From the NCBI RefSeq assembly GCF_001542775.1, contig NZ_CP014145.1:930001-994000 (forward strand): a stretch of 64,000 nucleotides of DNA. The letters are read 5' to 3'. A model generated the notes under the pieces. The model was given only the letters and a program-made list of their open reading frames with translations, was not told the DNA's origin and searched no databases. This DNA comes from Microterricola viridarii. GTDB taxonomy: Bacteria; Actinomycetota; Actinomycetes; Actinomycetales; Microbacteriaceae. Positions 33,686 to 45,136 of the stretch are shown here, one piece after another; position 1 is the stretch's first letter, and each line of letters starts with the position of its first letter. Both the position numbers and the translations under genes were made by a program.

Positions 33686-34668
33686 CCAACGTTCCCCCCT
33701 CAGCAGCCAGTCTCCGCGGAGCAGTCGACCTGAGCTCGCTCGTGCAGAGGGCGAATACCCCAACACAGGCCCCGGGCCAGCAGGCTGCCGGAGCGCCCGG
33801 AACGGGCGCGCCAGTGCAGATTCCGAGCCTCGTGTTGGAGGCGGGAGACGCCAACTTCGGCGAGGTGCTCGAGCTCTCGCAGCACGTTCCCGTGCTGGTG
33901 GACCTCTACGCAGACTGGGCTGAGCAGAGCACCGCGCTCAGCGAGGTGCTGCGACGCGTCGTGGCCGGCCTGCGCGGCCGGCTGGTGCTGGTGCGCGTCG
34001 CCGTCGAGCAGAACCCGCAGCTGGCCCAGGCGTTCCAGGCCCAGTCGGTGCCAACCGTCGCCGCCGTGATCGCCGGGCAGCCGGTGCCGTTGTTCGCCGG
34101 ATCCATCCCGGAGGCCCAGCTGCTGGACATCGTCGAGCAGCTGCTCGCCCTGGCAGGCCAGAACGGTGTCACCGGCAGCGCCGTCGCCGCCGACGCGGAT
34201 GCCGCAGAGGCCGACGCGGAGGGTGAAGCACCGGCCGCGCCCGCCGAGGAGCCGCTGCCGCCGCTGCACGCCGAGGCCTACGAGGCCATTGAGCGCGGCG
34301 ACTACCCGGCAGCCATCGCCGCATACAAGACGGCTATCGCACAGGACCCGCGCGACGAGCTGGCTGTTGCCGGGCTCGCCCAGGTCAGCCTGCTGCACCG
34401 GCTGGCGGGGAAGACCGTGCAGCAAATCCGCACCGCAGCCGGCGCCGGGCCGAACGACCTGGACGCCCAGCTGGATGTGGCCGACCTCGACCTTTCCGGC
34501 GGTCACGTGGCCGACGCCTTCGACCGGCTGCTGACGCTGTTCCCGAGCCTGGACGCCGACGGCAAGAACCGCGTTCGCGAGCGCATGCTCGAGCTGTTCG
34601 AGGTCGTCGGAACGACCGACCCGCTCGTCATCGCGGCCCGCCAGCGCCTGGCAATGCTGCTCTACTAG
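33682..34668 (+). CDS. YbbN-like thioredoxin-fold/TPR co-chaperone
   Basis: A 328-aa protein with a Pro/Ala-rich N-tail, a thioredoxin-like domain near 50-155 and TPR-like helices from about 190. The CxxC redox motif is replaced by WAEQS in DLYADWAEQSTAL, so it cannot act as a thiol oxidoreductase; E. coli YbbN is likewise redox-poor and works as a chaperone partner. GTG 33682 overlaps the upstream stop. No signal peptide. Confidence 0.9.
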   Translation: MTNVPPSAASLRGAVDLSSLVQRANTPTQAPGQQAAGAPGTGAPVQIPSLVLEAGDANFGEVLELSQHVPVLVDLYADWAEQSTALSEVLRRVVAGLRGRLVLVRVAVEQNPQLAQAFQAQSVPTVAAVIAGQPVPLFAGSIPEAQLLDIVEQLLALAGQNGVTGSAVAADADAAEADAEGEAPAAPAEEPLPPLHAEAYEAIERGDYPAAIAAYKTAIAQDPRDELAVAGLAQVSLLHRLAGKTVQQIRTAAGAGPNDLDAQLDVADLDLSGGHVADAFDRLLTLFPSLDADGKNRVRERMLELFEVVGTTDPLVIAARQRLAMLLY

Positions 34669-34689
34669 CCCGGTCCAGCGACCAGCCGT

Positions 34690-34723
34690 CGAAGCCCCGG
34701 ATCCTGTTGGCTCCGGGGCTTCG
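34690..34723 (+). terminator. Hairpin terminator after ybbN-like gene
   Basis: CGAAGCCCCGGATCC pairs with GGCTCCGGGGCTTCG (14 of 15) across TGTT. Its 3' half is the same GTTGGCTCCGGGGCTTCG found in unit B of the repeat array at 517-619. Confidence 0.7.
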
Positions 34724-34786
34724 CTCGTTCCTCGCTCAGCCGACGTGGGGAGGGGCGGCCCCCGCTGGGCCGACGGTGGGATTCAC

Positions 34787-34989
34787 GTTGGCTCGAGGGA
34801 GCGCCAGCGACCGAAGCCAACAGCACCGGCTGTGGGATTCACGTTGGCTTGAGGGAGCGCCAGCGACTGAAGCCAATAGCACCGTCGGATGGATTCACGT
34901 TGGCTTGAGGGAGCGCCAGCGACCGAAGCCAACAGCACCCGCTGAGGGATTCACGTTGGCTCGAGGGAGCGCCAGCGACCGAAGCCAAC
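34787..34989. repeat. Four 35-bp A repeats at an exact 56-bp period
   Basis: Copies at 34787-34821, 34843-34877, 34899-34933 and 34955-34989 of the unit A seen at 482-1070, separated by 21-bp spacers that are themselves similar (all begin AGCACC and end GATTCAC). The array lies between convergent ybbN-like and glgB genes. The rest of the 339-bp gap holds the upstream hairpin and nothing else I can identify. Confidence 0.9.
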
Positions 34990-35007
34990 ATCGCCGTCGG
35001 AGGGGCG

Positions 35008-37266
<2,259 letters not shown>

Positions 37267-37268
37267 GG

Positions 37269-39500
37269 TCAGGATCCGTTCTGGCTCGCTTGCCGTGGGG
37301 CCCGGCGCGCGGTGGGTGCCGGCGGGGCGGCATCCGACTGGGCCGAGATATCAGGTTCAGGGAGATGAGGTGCAGGGATCTGTGTGGCAGGCACCTGTTG
37401 TTCCCGCACCGCCAGAATGTGCACCGGCTCGGTGAAGGCGTCCAACCGAACGTAGTTGTGCTCGCCCCAGTTCCACAGCTCGCCGGTGACGAGGTTCTCG
37501 ACCTGGAACGCGGCACCGGCCGGCAGCCCGAACAGCTCGGGGTCCAGATGCACCGTCGTCTCGCGCACCGAGTGCGGGTCGAGGTTGGCGACGACGATGA
37601 CCGTGTCGTCCGTGCCGCTCGGGCTGTGCGCGGCTGCCAGGTGCTTGCTGTAGACGAGCACGGCGTCGTCCTCGCTGGCGTGGAAGCGGATGTTGCGGAG
37701 TTGGCCGAGCGCCGGGTGCTCCGCCCGGATCCGGTTCAGGATGCCGAGGTAGAGAGCCAGGGAACGGCCGGCGGCGGCCGCACCGGCGAAGTCGCGCGGC
37801 TTGTACTCGTACTTCTCGTTGTCGATGGCCTCCTCCGAGCCGGGCCGAGCGACCGACTCGAACAGCTCGAAGCCGGAGTAGACGCCCCAGCTGGGGGCGG
37901 CCGTCGCCGCGATCGACGCGCGGATGGCGAAGGCCGCCGGCCCGCCGAACTGCAGGTACTCGGTGAGGATGTCGGGGGTGTTCACCCACAGGTTCGGGCG
38001 GAGGTAGTCGGCCGTCTCTGTGGCGAGGGCGCCGAGGAACTCCTCCAGCTCTGTCTTCGTGTTGCGCCAGGTGAAGTAGGTGTACGACTGCTGGAAGCCC
38101 ACCTGGGCGAGCGCCTTCAACGGCGCGGGCCGGGTGAAGGCCTCGGCCAGGAAGACGACATCCGGGTGCTCGGCGTTGACGGTGGCCAGCAGCCACTCCC
38201 AGAAGTCCAGCGGTTTGGTGTGCGGGTTGTCGACGCGGAAGATCCGCACGCCCTGCGCGATCCAGTGCCGCACGATGCGCAGCACCTCGGCGCGGATACC
38301 GGCCGGGTCGTTGTCGAAGTTGATCGGGTAGATGTCCTGGTACTTCTTCGGCGGGTTCTCGGCGAACGCGATGCTGCCGTCCGGCAGCGTCGTGAACCAC
38401 TCCGGGTGCGCTTCCACCCACGGGTGGTCCGGCGAGGCCTGCAGGGCGAGGTCGAGGGCGATCTCGATGCCGAGTTCGGCGGCCCTGGCGATGAAGGCAC
38501 GGAAGTCCTCGAGCGTGCCGAGGTCGGGATGCACGGCGTCGTGGCCGCCGTCGGCCGAGCCGATCGCCCACGGCGAGCCGGGATCGTGCGGGCCGGCGAC
38601 CAGCGAGTTGTTGGGGCCCTTGCGGAAGGAATGGCCGATCGGGTGGATCGGCGGCAGGTAGACCACGTCGAAGCCCATCGCGGCCACCCCGTCGAGGCGC
38701 TCGGCGGCGGTGCGGAAGGTGCCGCTCTGCCAGGAACCGTCGGGGCGGCGCAGCGCGCCCTCCGAGCGCGGGAAGAACTCGTACCAGGATCCGACGCCGG
38801 CCCGCGCCCGCTCCACCCGCACGATGCGCGGCTCGGTGCGGGTCTCCGGCCCGGCCGGCGGCTGGGCGCCGAGCAGTTCGGCGAGGGGGCCGCTCGCGCC
38901 GCGCGCCAGCCGGACATCCACGGTGATGGTGCCGTCGAGCAGTTCGGCGGCGACGGCCTGCAGCAACGCCCGATCGGGCTCCGAGCGCTCGGGTTCCGCG
39001 GCGGCGCGCTCCAGGAGTGCGGCGCCCGCGGCGAGCATCAGCTCCTGGTCGACGCCGGCGGCAATCTTTACGGCGGCGTTGTGCCGCCAGGTGCCGTACT
39101 CGTCGGCGTAGGCGCGCACCTCGTAGCGCCAGGCGCCCGGCTCATCGAGCACGAGCTCGACCTGCCAGCGGTCTGTGCCGGGGGAGGCCTCGTGCATCGG
39201 ATGCCGGCTGATGGCGCCGTCCGGGCGCTGCAGCAACAGCTCGACGCCGATCAGGTCATGCCCCTCGCGGAAGGCCGTCGCCGCGAACGGAGCCAGCTCG
39301 CCGACGTATGCCTTGGCCGGCCAGAGTTCGCCGGGCTGGGCGGGGGTCGGGGCGAAGACGGGGATCCGGCCCGCGCGCGGCAGGCTAGACGGATCCGAGG
39401 ACGTTGCCACGCTCGTGGTGGCCGCGCTTGTCGCGGACACGCTTGTCTCGGTCACGCTTGTGTTGGTCACGCTTGTGTTGGGCACGCGTTTGTTGGGCAC
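37269..39500 (-). CDS. glgE: Maltosyltransferase GlgE (alpha-1,4-glucan:maltose-1-phosphate)
   Basis: Extends alpha-glucans with maltose from maltose-1-phosphate; essential in some mycobacteria. The 743-aa GH13_3 enzyme has an N domain, catalytic Asp in RIFRVDNPHTKPLDFW, Glu in VFLAEAFTRP, and the KYEYKPRDF stretch. The first 33 residues are a Thr/Ser/Val five-residue repeat coded by 15-bp tandem repeats, five of which begin with GTG. GTG 39500 is supported by TACGGT six bases upstream. Sources of maltose-1-phosphate are not in the window. Confidence 0.96.
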   Translation of the reverse strand: MPNKRVPNTSVTNTSVTETSVSATSAATTSVATSSDPSSLPRAGRIPVFAPTPAQPGELWPAKAYVGELAPFAATAFREGHDLIGVELLLQRPDGAISRHPMHEASPGTDRWQVELVLDEPGAWRYEVRAYADEYGTWRHNAAVKIAAGVDQELMLAAGAALLERAAAEPERSEPDRALLQAVAAELLDGTITVDVRLARGASGPLAELLGAQPPAGPETRTEPRIVRVERARAGVGSWYEFFPRSEGALRRPDGSWQSGTFRTAAERLDGVAAMGFDVVYLPPIHPIGHSFRKGPNNSLVAGPHDPGSPWAIGSADGGHDAVHPDLGTLEDFRAFIARAAELGIEIALDLALQASPDHPWVEAHPEWFTTLPDGSIAFAENPPKKYQDIYPINFDNDPAGIRAEVLRIVRHWIAQGVRIFRVDNPHTKPLDFWEWLLATVNAEHPDVVFLAEAFTRPAPLKALAQVGFQQSYTYFTWRNTKTELEEFLGALATETADYLRPNLWVNTPDILTEYLQFGGPAAFAIRASIAATAAPSWGVYSGFELFESVARPGSEEAIDNEKYEYKPRDFAGAAAAGRSLALYLGILNRIRAEHPALGQLRNIRFHASEDDAVLVYSKHLAAAHSPSGTDDTVIVVANLDPHSVRETTVHLDPELFGLPAGAAFQVENLVTGELWNWGEHNYVRLDAFTEPVHILAVREQQVPATQIPAPHLPEPDISAQSDAAPPAPTARRAPRQASQNGS
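39405..39500. repeat. 15-bp tandem repeat at the 5' end of glgE
   Basis: About six or seven units of the type GTG-ACC-AAC-ACA-AGC (on the minus strand) make up the first codons of glgE. Five units begin with GTG in frame, so several alternative starts exist. Confidence 0.8.
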
Positions 39501-39506
39501 AGTGCG

Positions 39507-39512
39507 ACCGTA
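39507..39512 (-). promoter_or_regulatory. Leaderless -10 box of glgE (TACGGT, gap 6)
   Basis: TACGGT on the minus strand ends six bases before GTG 39500. It favours the first of the repeated GTGs as the real start. Confidence 0.5.
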
Positions 39513-39575
39513 GCGCGAATCCGCCGCGACGTGCCGAAGAACTTGTCACAATCGCGGCCGCACAACCACGTGCCG

Positions 39576-40073
39576 CTAGGCGCGGGCGATCGGCGCGAAA
39601 CGGCCGGCGGTGACGGCGGCCAAGTCATCCGGGCTCAGCTCGATGTCGAAACCGCGCCGGCCGCCGGAGACGAACACGGTGTCGAACAGGATCGCGCTCT
39701 CGTCGATCACGGTCGGGTGTGCCTGCTTCTGGCCGATCGGGCTGATGCCGCCGACGACGTAGCCGGTCTTCCGCTCGGCCAGGGCGACGTCGGCCATCAC
39801 CGCCTTCTTGGCGCCGAGTGCTGCGGCGAGCGCCTTGAGATCGAGGGTACCCGTCACGGGCACGATCCCGACGACGAGCTGGCCGTCGGCATCCGCCAGG
39901 AGCGTCTTGAACACGCGCTCGGGGTCAAGGCCAAGCTTCTCGGCTGCCTCGAGGCCGAAGTTCGTCGCGGCCGCATCGTGGTGGTACAGGTGTGGGGTGA
40001 AATGGATGCCGGCCTGGCCGAGTGCCACCGTGGCCGGGGTGCCGGCTCCGTGCTCGCTCATCTTCTTCGCCAC
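39576..40073 (-). CDS. ybaK: YbaK-type Cys-tRNA(Pro) deacylase
   Basis: Hydrolyses mischarged Cys-tRNA(Pro). The 165-aa protein has the catalytic Lys in RVFKTLLAD and the GGISPIG loop of the YbaK/EbsC fold. The GTG start has an AGGAG site in the upstream hairpin-like GAGAGCCTCTC region. It sits between glgX and glgE on the same strand, with no evident functional link. Confidence 0.93.
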   Translation of the reverse strand: MAKKMSEHGAGTPATVALGQAGIHFTPHLYHHDAAATNFGLEAAEKLGLDPERVFKTLLADADGQLVVGIVPVTGTLDLKALAAALGAKKAVMADVALAERKTGYVVGGISPIGQKQAHPTVIDESAILFDTVFVSGGRRGFDIELSPDDLAAVTAGRFAPIARA

Positions 40074-40147
40074 GAGAGGCTCTCCTCAACACTCGGAATG
40101 CAACGGTCAGTGTGCACGCAGCAGGCACATGGAGGTGCCGGCCATGT

Positions 40148-42232
40148 TCAGTGTGGCACCAGGGGGTAGCTCTCGGGGGTGTGCTCGCCCGGGGCCTCGT
40201 CGGTCGAGCTCCACAGCTTCTCGTATCCGGTGATGCCCTCGCCGGCCGGCAGGGTGATGGTGCGTTCCCACTCTGTGGCGTGCACGACGAGCAGGATGCG
40301 GTTGAACTCCTCCCGCTCCGGCGTGCTCGCGGCGAGGTATTGCAGGGTGCGGGCCTCCGGCGCGTTCCAGTCCTCTTCGCTCATGGGGTTGCCGTCGGCG
40401 TCGAACCAGTCCATCTCGGAGGATCCGGGCACGTGCTCGCCGAGCCGGGCGTAGTGCAGCGGCCGGAGTGCGGGGTTCTCAGCGCGCAGGGCGATGAGCC
40501 GGCGGGTGACGGCGTGCAGCTGGTCCTGCCACGGCTCCCGCACCCAGCCCAGCCAGGCCAGCTCGGTGTCGTGGCAGTAGGCGTTGTTGTTGCCGTGCTG
40601 GCTGCGGCCGAACTCGTCGCCGGCGGTGAGCATGGGCACCCCGGCGGAGAACAGCAGCGTGCCGAGCAGGTTCCGCATCGACTTGCGCCGGGCGAGGAGG
40701 ATCGCCGCGTCATCCGTCGGCCCCTCGACCCCGTGGTTGAACGAGTTGTTGTTGTCGCTGCCGTCGCGGTTGCCCTCGCCGTTGCCCGCATTGTGCTTGC
40801 TGTTGTACGCGGTCAGGTCGGCCAGTGTGAAGCCGTCGTGCGCGGTGACGAAGTTGAGCGAGGCGAGCGGCCCGCGCTCGCCGGAGAACGTGTTCGAGGA
40901 GCCGGCCAACCGGGTCGCGAAGCGGCCGATGCCGCTGCCGGCCGAGCCGGTCGCGTGCTCCTGGGCGATGTCGCCGAGCCAGAAGTCGCGCATCCGGTCG
41001 CGGTAGCGGTCGTTCCACTCTGTCCAGCCCGGCTGGAAGTTACCGGTCTGCCAGCCGCCCTGGCCGACATCCCACGGCTCGGCGATCATCTTCACGCCCT
41101 GCAAGGCCGGGTCGTGCAGGATCGCTTCGAGCAGCGGATGCCGCGGGTCGAAGTGCACGTTCGCATCCCGGCCGAGGGTGGCGGCCAGGTCGAAGCGGAA
41201 ACCGTCGACCTGCACCTCGTTTGCCCAGTAGCGCAGGGAGTCCAGCACGAGCCGCACCGGGCCGCCGGGGTCCGACGGCGTCATGGTGCCGAAGTTCACG
41301 GTGTTTCCGCAGCCGGTCGTGTCGATGTAGTTGCCGTGGGCGTCCTGCCGGTAGTAGTTCGCGTTGTCCAGGCCCCGCAGGCTCGTGGTCGGGCCGTTCG
41401 GACCCTCCTCTGCCGTGTGGTTGTAGACGACGTCCAGGATCACCTCGAGGCCGGCCTCGTGCAGCAGCTTGACCATGCCCTTGAACTCGCGCAGCACGGC
41501 CTCCGGCCCCGCGGCCTGGGCGGCCTGTGTCGCATACGGGGCGTGCGGGGTGAAGAAGTTCAGCATGTTGTAGCCCCAGTAGTTGCGGAGGCCCTGCTCG
41601 GCCAGACGCTGCTCGGTGGCGAGCGCGTGCACCGGCAGGAGTTCGACGGCGGTGACGCCGAGCTCTTTCAGATAGTCGATGGATGCCGCGTGCGCCAGCC
41701 CCGCGTACGTGCCGCGCAGCTCAGCCGGCACGGCCGGGTTCAGCTTGCTGAATCCGCGCACGTGCATCTCGTAGAGCACGGACTCGTCCAGCGCCGTGCC
41801 GGGCTTGGCTGCCCCGTTCCAGTCGAAGGCGCCGTCGATGACGACGCTCTGCCACCCGGTGTCCCGCCCGTCGCCGCCCTGCTTGTCTCCTCCGGTCCTG
41901 GCCAGCCCGCGGGCGTAGGGGTCGAGCAGCAGGCGGGCGGGGTCGAACGCGTGCGCCGGGCCGTGCGGGCCATCGGCGCGCAGCGCATAGCGGCGCCCGG
42001 GGGAGAGGCTACGGCTGCGCCCGTGCCAGACATCGTGGGTATCGCGCGTCATCGGGACCGTCTTGACGATGCGCGTGGGATCGGCCTCATCGAACAGCAC
42101 GAGCTCCATCGACGTGGCACTGGCCGACCAGACACGCAACTCGGCTCCGCCGCTTGTCAGGCGAACGCCCAGGCCTGCCGCGCGAGAACCCAAGCCGGCG
42201 GCGCTGTGGTCGGCGCTTTTGTCGGCACTCAT
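40148..42232 (-). CDS. glgX: Glycogen debranching enzyme GlgX
   Basis: Hydrolyses alpha-1,6 branches of limit dextrins. The 694-aa protein has CBM48 near 10-110 and the GH13_11 core: Asp in VDGFRFDLAATLGRD, Glu in KMIAEPWDVGQGGWQ, and FVTAHDGFTLADL. Normal length. Its start codon is 19 bases from that of the divergent cysteine desulfurase gene, with a shared palindromic promoter core between. Confidence 0.97.
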   Translation of the reverse strand: MSADKSADHSAAGLGSRAAGLGVRLTSGGAELRVWSASATSMELVLFDEADPTRIVKTVPMTRDTHDVWHGRSRSLSPGRRYALRADGPHGPAHAFDPARLLLDPYARGLARTGGDKQGGDGRDTGWQSVVIDGAFDWNGAAKPGTALDESVLYEMHVRGFSKLNPAVPAELRGTYAGLAHAASIDYLKELGVTAVELLPVHALATEQRLAEQGLRNYWGYNMLNFFTPHAPYATQAAQAAGPEAVLREFKGMVKLLHEAGLEVILDVVYNHTAEEGPNGPTTSLRGLDNANYYRQDAHGNYIDTTGCGNTVNFGTMTPSDPGGPVRLVLDSLRYWANEVQVDGFRFDLAATLGRDANVHFDPRHPLLEAILHDPALQGVKMIAEPWDVGQGGWQTGNFQPGWTEWNDRYRDRMRDFWLGDIAQEHATGSAGSGIGRFATRLAGSSNTFSGERGPLASLNFVTAHDGFTLADLTAYNSKHNAGNGEGNRDGSDNNNSFNHGVEGPTDDAAILLARRKSMRNLLGTLLFSAGVPMLTAGDEFGRSQHGNNNAYCHDTELAWLGWVREPWQDQLHAVTRRLIALRAENPALRPLHYARLGEHVPGSSEMDWFDADGNPMSEEDWNAPEARTLQYLAASTPEREEFNRILLVVHATEWERTITLPAGEGITGYEKLWSSTDEAPGEHTPESYPLVPH

Positions 42233-42238
42233 GCGATC

Positions 42239-42244
42239 TACAGT
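42239..42244 (+). promoter_or_regulatory. Leaderless -10 box of the cysteine desulfurase gene (TACAGT, gap 7)
   Basis: TACAGT ends seven bases before ATG 42252. It is part of the palindrome CTACAGTAG at 42238-42246. Confidence 0.6.
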
Positions 42245-42245
42245 A
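42240..42245 (-). promoter_or_regulatory. Leaderless -10 box of glgX (TACTGT, gap 7)
   Basis: On the minus strand TACTGT ends seven bases before the glgX ATG at 42232. It shares five of six base pairs with the opposing -10 box. Confidence 0.6.
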
Positions 42246-42251
42246 GTGAGT

Positions 42252-43466
42252 ATGGCTGTGTACCTGGATCATGCGGCGACGACACCCATGCTGCCGCTCG
42301 CGATCGACGCGTATGCCCGTGCCATGGCGCTCGTCGGCAACCCGGCGTCGATCCACTCCATCGGGCAGAACGCCAAACGCGTGCTGGAGGAGGCCCGCGA
42401 AGCCGTGGCAGCGACCCTCGGCTGCGAGAGCATCGAGGTGGTCTTCACCGGCGGCGGCACCGAGGCCGTGAACCTCGGCATCAAGGGGCTGTTCTGGGCG
42501 CGGCCCGGCCGGCGCATCCTGGTCGCGGCCGGCGAACACCACGCCACGATCGACACGGTGGAGTGGCTGGCCGCACACGAGGGCGCCGTCATCGAATGGT
42601 TGCCGCTGGACGCCGCCGGTCGCCTCAGCCTGCCCGACCTGGAGCGGGCGCTCGCCGAGGATCCGGGCGACATCGCCCTCGTCACCGTGCTGTGGGCCAA
42701 CAACGAGGTCGGCACCGTGCAGCCGGTCACCGAGATATCCGCGCTCGCCGCACGGGCCGGCGTGCCCCTGCACGTGGACGCCATCGCCGCGTACGGTCAG
42801 ATCCCGGTCGACCTGAATGCCGTGCGCGCCGCCTCAGGGGCCGGGGCCGGAACGGGTCTAGTGGCGCTCAGCGTCTCCGCACACAAGATCGGCGGGCCCG
42901 TCGGCATCGGCGCGCTCGTGCTCAGCCGCAGCGCCACGATCGAGGCGCTCATTCACGGCGGGGGCCAGCAGCGCCAGGTGCGCTCCGGCACGCAGGACGC
43001 GGCAGCCGCCGTCTCCTTCGCCGCAGCGGCATCCGCCGTGCAGGCCGCCCTGCCGGAAGAATCCGCGCGCCTGGCCGCCCTCCGCGACCGACTGGTCGCC
43101 GGTGCGCTGGCCGCGGTGCCGGAGGCCGTGCTGAACGGCGCCAGCGGCGACAGCACCGTGCGGCTGCCCGGCAACGCCCACTTCAGCTTCCCCGGTTGCG
43201 AGGGCGACTCGCTGCTGTTCCTGCTCGACATGGCCGGCGTGGCCGTGTCGACCGGTTCGGCCTGCCAGGCCGGCATCCCGGAGCCCTCCCATGTGCTGAT
43301 CGCGATGGGCCGCAGCGTCGACGAGGCCAGGGGCGCCCTGCGGGTGACCCTGGGGCACACGTCGACGGATGCCGACGTCGACGCCTTTCTCGCGGCGCTG
43401 CCCGCCGCCTACGCGCAGGCCGCAACGGCCGGGCACGCAGACCGGCAGACGTCCTTCGACCGCTGA
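42252..43466 (+). CDS. Cysteine desulfurase (NifS/IscS family)
   Basis: PLP enzyme that takes sulfur from cysteine. The 404-aa protein begins [16 protein letters not shown]-binding Lys is in [12 protein letters not shown], His in [10 protein letters not shown], Asp in [11 protein letters not shown], and catalytic Cys in [16 protein letters not shown]. The ExPSHV-type end of the Cys loop matches IscS-like enzymes. mnmA lies 55 bases downstream, so it is the likely sulfur donor for tRNA 2-thiouridine. Confidence 0.96.
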   Translation: MAVYLDHAATTPMLPLAIDAYARAMALVGNPASIHSIGQNAKRVLEEAREAVAATLGCESIEVVFTGGGTEAVNLGIKGLFWARPGRRILVAAGEHHATIDTVEWLAAHEGAVIEWLPLDAAGRLSLPDLERALAEDPGDIALVTVLWANNEVGTVQPVTEISALAARAGVPLHVDAIAAYGQIPVDLNAVRAASGAGAGTGLVALSVSAHKIGGPVGIGALVLSRSATIEALIHGGGQQRQVRSGTQDAAAAVSFAAAASAVQAALPEESARLAALRDRLVAGALAAVPEAVLNGASGDSTVRLPGNAHFSFPGCEGDSLLFLLDMAGVAVSTGSACQAGIPEPSHVLIAMGRSVDEARGALRVTLGHTSTDADVDAFLAALPAAYAQAATAGHADRQTSFDR

Positions 43467-43509
43467 GCCGGGCCGCAGCCCGGAGGGCGTTCGCCCAGAG
43501 AGCCGCGTT

Positions 43510-43515
43510 TACACT
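43510..43515 (+). promoter_or_regulatory. Leaderless -10 box of mnmA (TACACT, gap 6)
   Basis: TACACT ends six bases before ATG 43522. No ribosome-binding site is apparent. Confidence 0.6.
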
Positions 43516-43521
43516 GGAACC

Positions 43522-44643
43522 ATGAAGGTTCTTGCAGCAATGAGCGGCGGCGTTGACTCGGCAGTGGCGGCGGCGCGCGCCGTCGAGGCGGGTCACGAGG
43601 TCGTCGGCGTGCACCTGGCGCTCAGCCGGATGCCCGGCACCCTGCGCACCGGCGCCCGCGGCTGCTGCACCATCGAGGACTCGATGGACGCCCAGCGTGC
43701 AGCGAACATGATCGGCATCCCCTACTACGTCTGGGACTTCTCCGAGCGGTTCAAGGCCGACGTCGTCGACGACTTCGTCGCCGAGTACCAGGCCGGCCGC
43801 ACCCCGAACCCCTGCATGCGCTGCAACGAGCGGATCAAGTTCGCCGCCCTGTTGGAAAAGGCCATCGCGCTCGGCTTTGACGCCGTCTGCACCGGCCACT
43901 ACGCCAGCATCGTGCTCGACGCTGACGGCAACAAGGAGCTGCACCGGGCCAGCGCCTGGGCCAAGGATCAGAGCTACGTGCTCGGTGTGCTCACGGCCGA
44001 GCAGCTCGAGCACGCCTACTTCCCGCTTGGCGATACCCCGTCCAAGGCCGAGGTGCGCGCAGAGGCCGCAGAGCGCGGCTTCAGCGTCGCCAGCAAGCCG
44101 GACAGCCACGACATCTGCTTCATCCCGGACGGCGACACCCGCGGCTGGCTCGCCGACCGCGTCGGTGCAGAGACCGGCGACATCCTCGACCGCACCGGCG
44201 CCGTCATCGGCAGCCACGAGGGTGCAGCAGCGTTCACCGTCGGCCAGCGCCGCGGCCTCCGCCTCGGCATGCCGGCGGATGACGGCAAGCCCCGCTTCGT
44301 GCTCGAGGTGCGCCCCAAGGACAACACGGTCGTCGTCGGGCCGAAGGAGGCCCTGGCGATCGCCGAGATCGCCGGAAACCGCTTCACCTGGGCCGGCGTG
44401 CCGCAGCAGAACCCCAAGACCCCGTTCGACATCGAGGTGCAGATCCGCGCCCACGCCGACCCCGTTCCGGCCGTGGCCGTCGTGCGTGACGGCGAGCTCG
44501 TCGTCAACCCGGAGACACCGCTGGACGGCGTCGCCCCCGGCCAGACCGCCGTCATCTACGTCGGCACGCGCGTTTTGGGCCAGTTCACCATCGACCGCAC
44601 GGTCAGCGCCGTCCCGGTCGACGTCGCGCCCGTCCCCGCCTAG
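43522..44643 (+). CDS. mnmA: tRNA-specific 2-thiouridylase MnmA
   Basis: Thiolates U34 of tRNAs. The 373-aa protein has the PP-loop [11 protein letters not shown], catalytic Cys in [16 protein letters not shown], the tRNA-binding and second Cys region [16 protein letters not shown] and [16 protein letters not shown]. Functional partner of the adjacent cysteine desulfurase. Normal length. Confidence 0.97.
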   Translation: MKVLAAMSGGVDSAVAAARAVEAGHEVVGVHLALSRMPGTLRTGARGCCTIEDSMDAQRAANMIGIPYYVWDFSERFKADVVDDFVAEYQAGRTPNPCMRCNERIKFAALLEKAIALGFDAVCTGHYASIVLDADGNKELHRASAWAKDQSYVLGVLTAEQLEHAYFPLGDTPSKAEVRAEAAERGFSVASKPDSHDICFIPDGDTRGWLADRVGAETGDILDRTGAVIGSHEGAAAFTVGQRRGLRLGMPADDGKPRFVLEVRPKDNTVVVGPKEALAIAEIAGNRFTWAGVPQQNPKTPFDIEVQIRAHADPVPAVAVVRDGELVVNPETPLDGVAPGQTAVIYVGTRVLGQFTIDRTVSAVPVDVAPVPA

Positions 44644-44716
44644 CCCGGCGTGCGCGCCGAGGCACACGGTACGGCGCGTCGCGCCGAGAATGACCTTGCC
44701 TGTCTGGCGCTGCCCC

Positions 44717-44722
44717 TATGCT
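44717..44722 (+). promoter_or_regulatory. Leaderless -10 box (TATGCT, gap 6)
   Basis: TATGCT ends six bases before ATG 44729 and supports that start for the 135-aa unknown protein. Confidence 0.55.
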
Positions 44723-44728
44723 CCGAGC

Positions 44729-45136
44729 ATGAATCAGCCATCGCCGGAACTCGCCAACTTCGCGCTTGACGCCCTGGAGCATGCCACCAACTCGGTCGTG
44801 CCGGATGGCGGACCCTTGATTCCTTTCGCGTTGCTCGATGGCGGCACCGGTCGAGCGCTTCGCCGATTTGTCGCCGATCGCCTCGAAGACGGTGTCGAGC
44901 AGGCGAGACTGTTCGTGCGGGAAGCTCCCGGCACCACGATCGTCGCGGTCGCGTGGGACGGCTATCTGACCGTCGACGGGCGGCGCACCGACGCTGTGTT
45001 CGTCGAGGCCTCCGAGACGGGGCGCGATTCCAGCGCGATCTTCGCCCAGCGCTACGCCAGCGCGGGCCTCTTCCGCAAGCGCACGAAGGCGGTCGGGAAC
45101 CCTGCGCTCGTCGGTGTTGGAGACTCCCTGCAGTAG
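44729..45136 (+). CDS. Conserved-looking protein of unknown function
   Basis: A 135-aa soluble protein I do not recognise (MNQPSPELANFALDALEHAT). It has no membrane segment, signal or Cys. The central part (TTIVAVAWDGYLTVDGRRTD) looks like a beta-rich fold and the end is basic. Codon use is like its neighbours. The start is supported by a leaderless -10 box exactly six bases upstream. It stands alone between mnmA and ligA. Confidence 0.75.
   Translation: MNQPSPELANFALDALEHATNSVVPDGGPLIPFALLDGGTGRALRRFVADRLEDGVEQARLFVREAPGTTIVAVAWDGYLTVDGRRTDAVFVEASETGRDSSAIFAQRYASAGLFRKRTKAVGNPALVGVGDSLQ

Noticed and set aside
34787..34989. CRISPR-like array of 35-bp repeats and 21-bp spacers
   Set aside because: The spacers are similar to each other, the repeats vary, no cas genes are near, and the same unit occurs at 482-1070 with 103-bp partners. 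It is a minisatellite.
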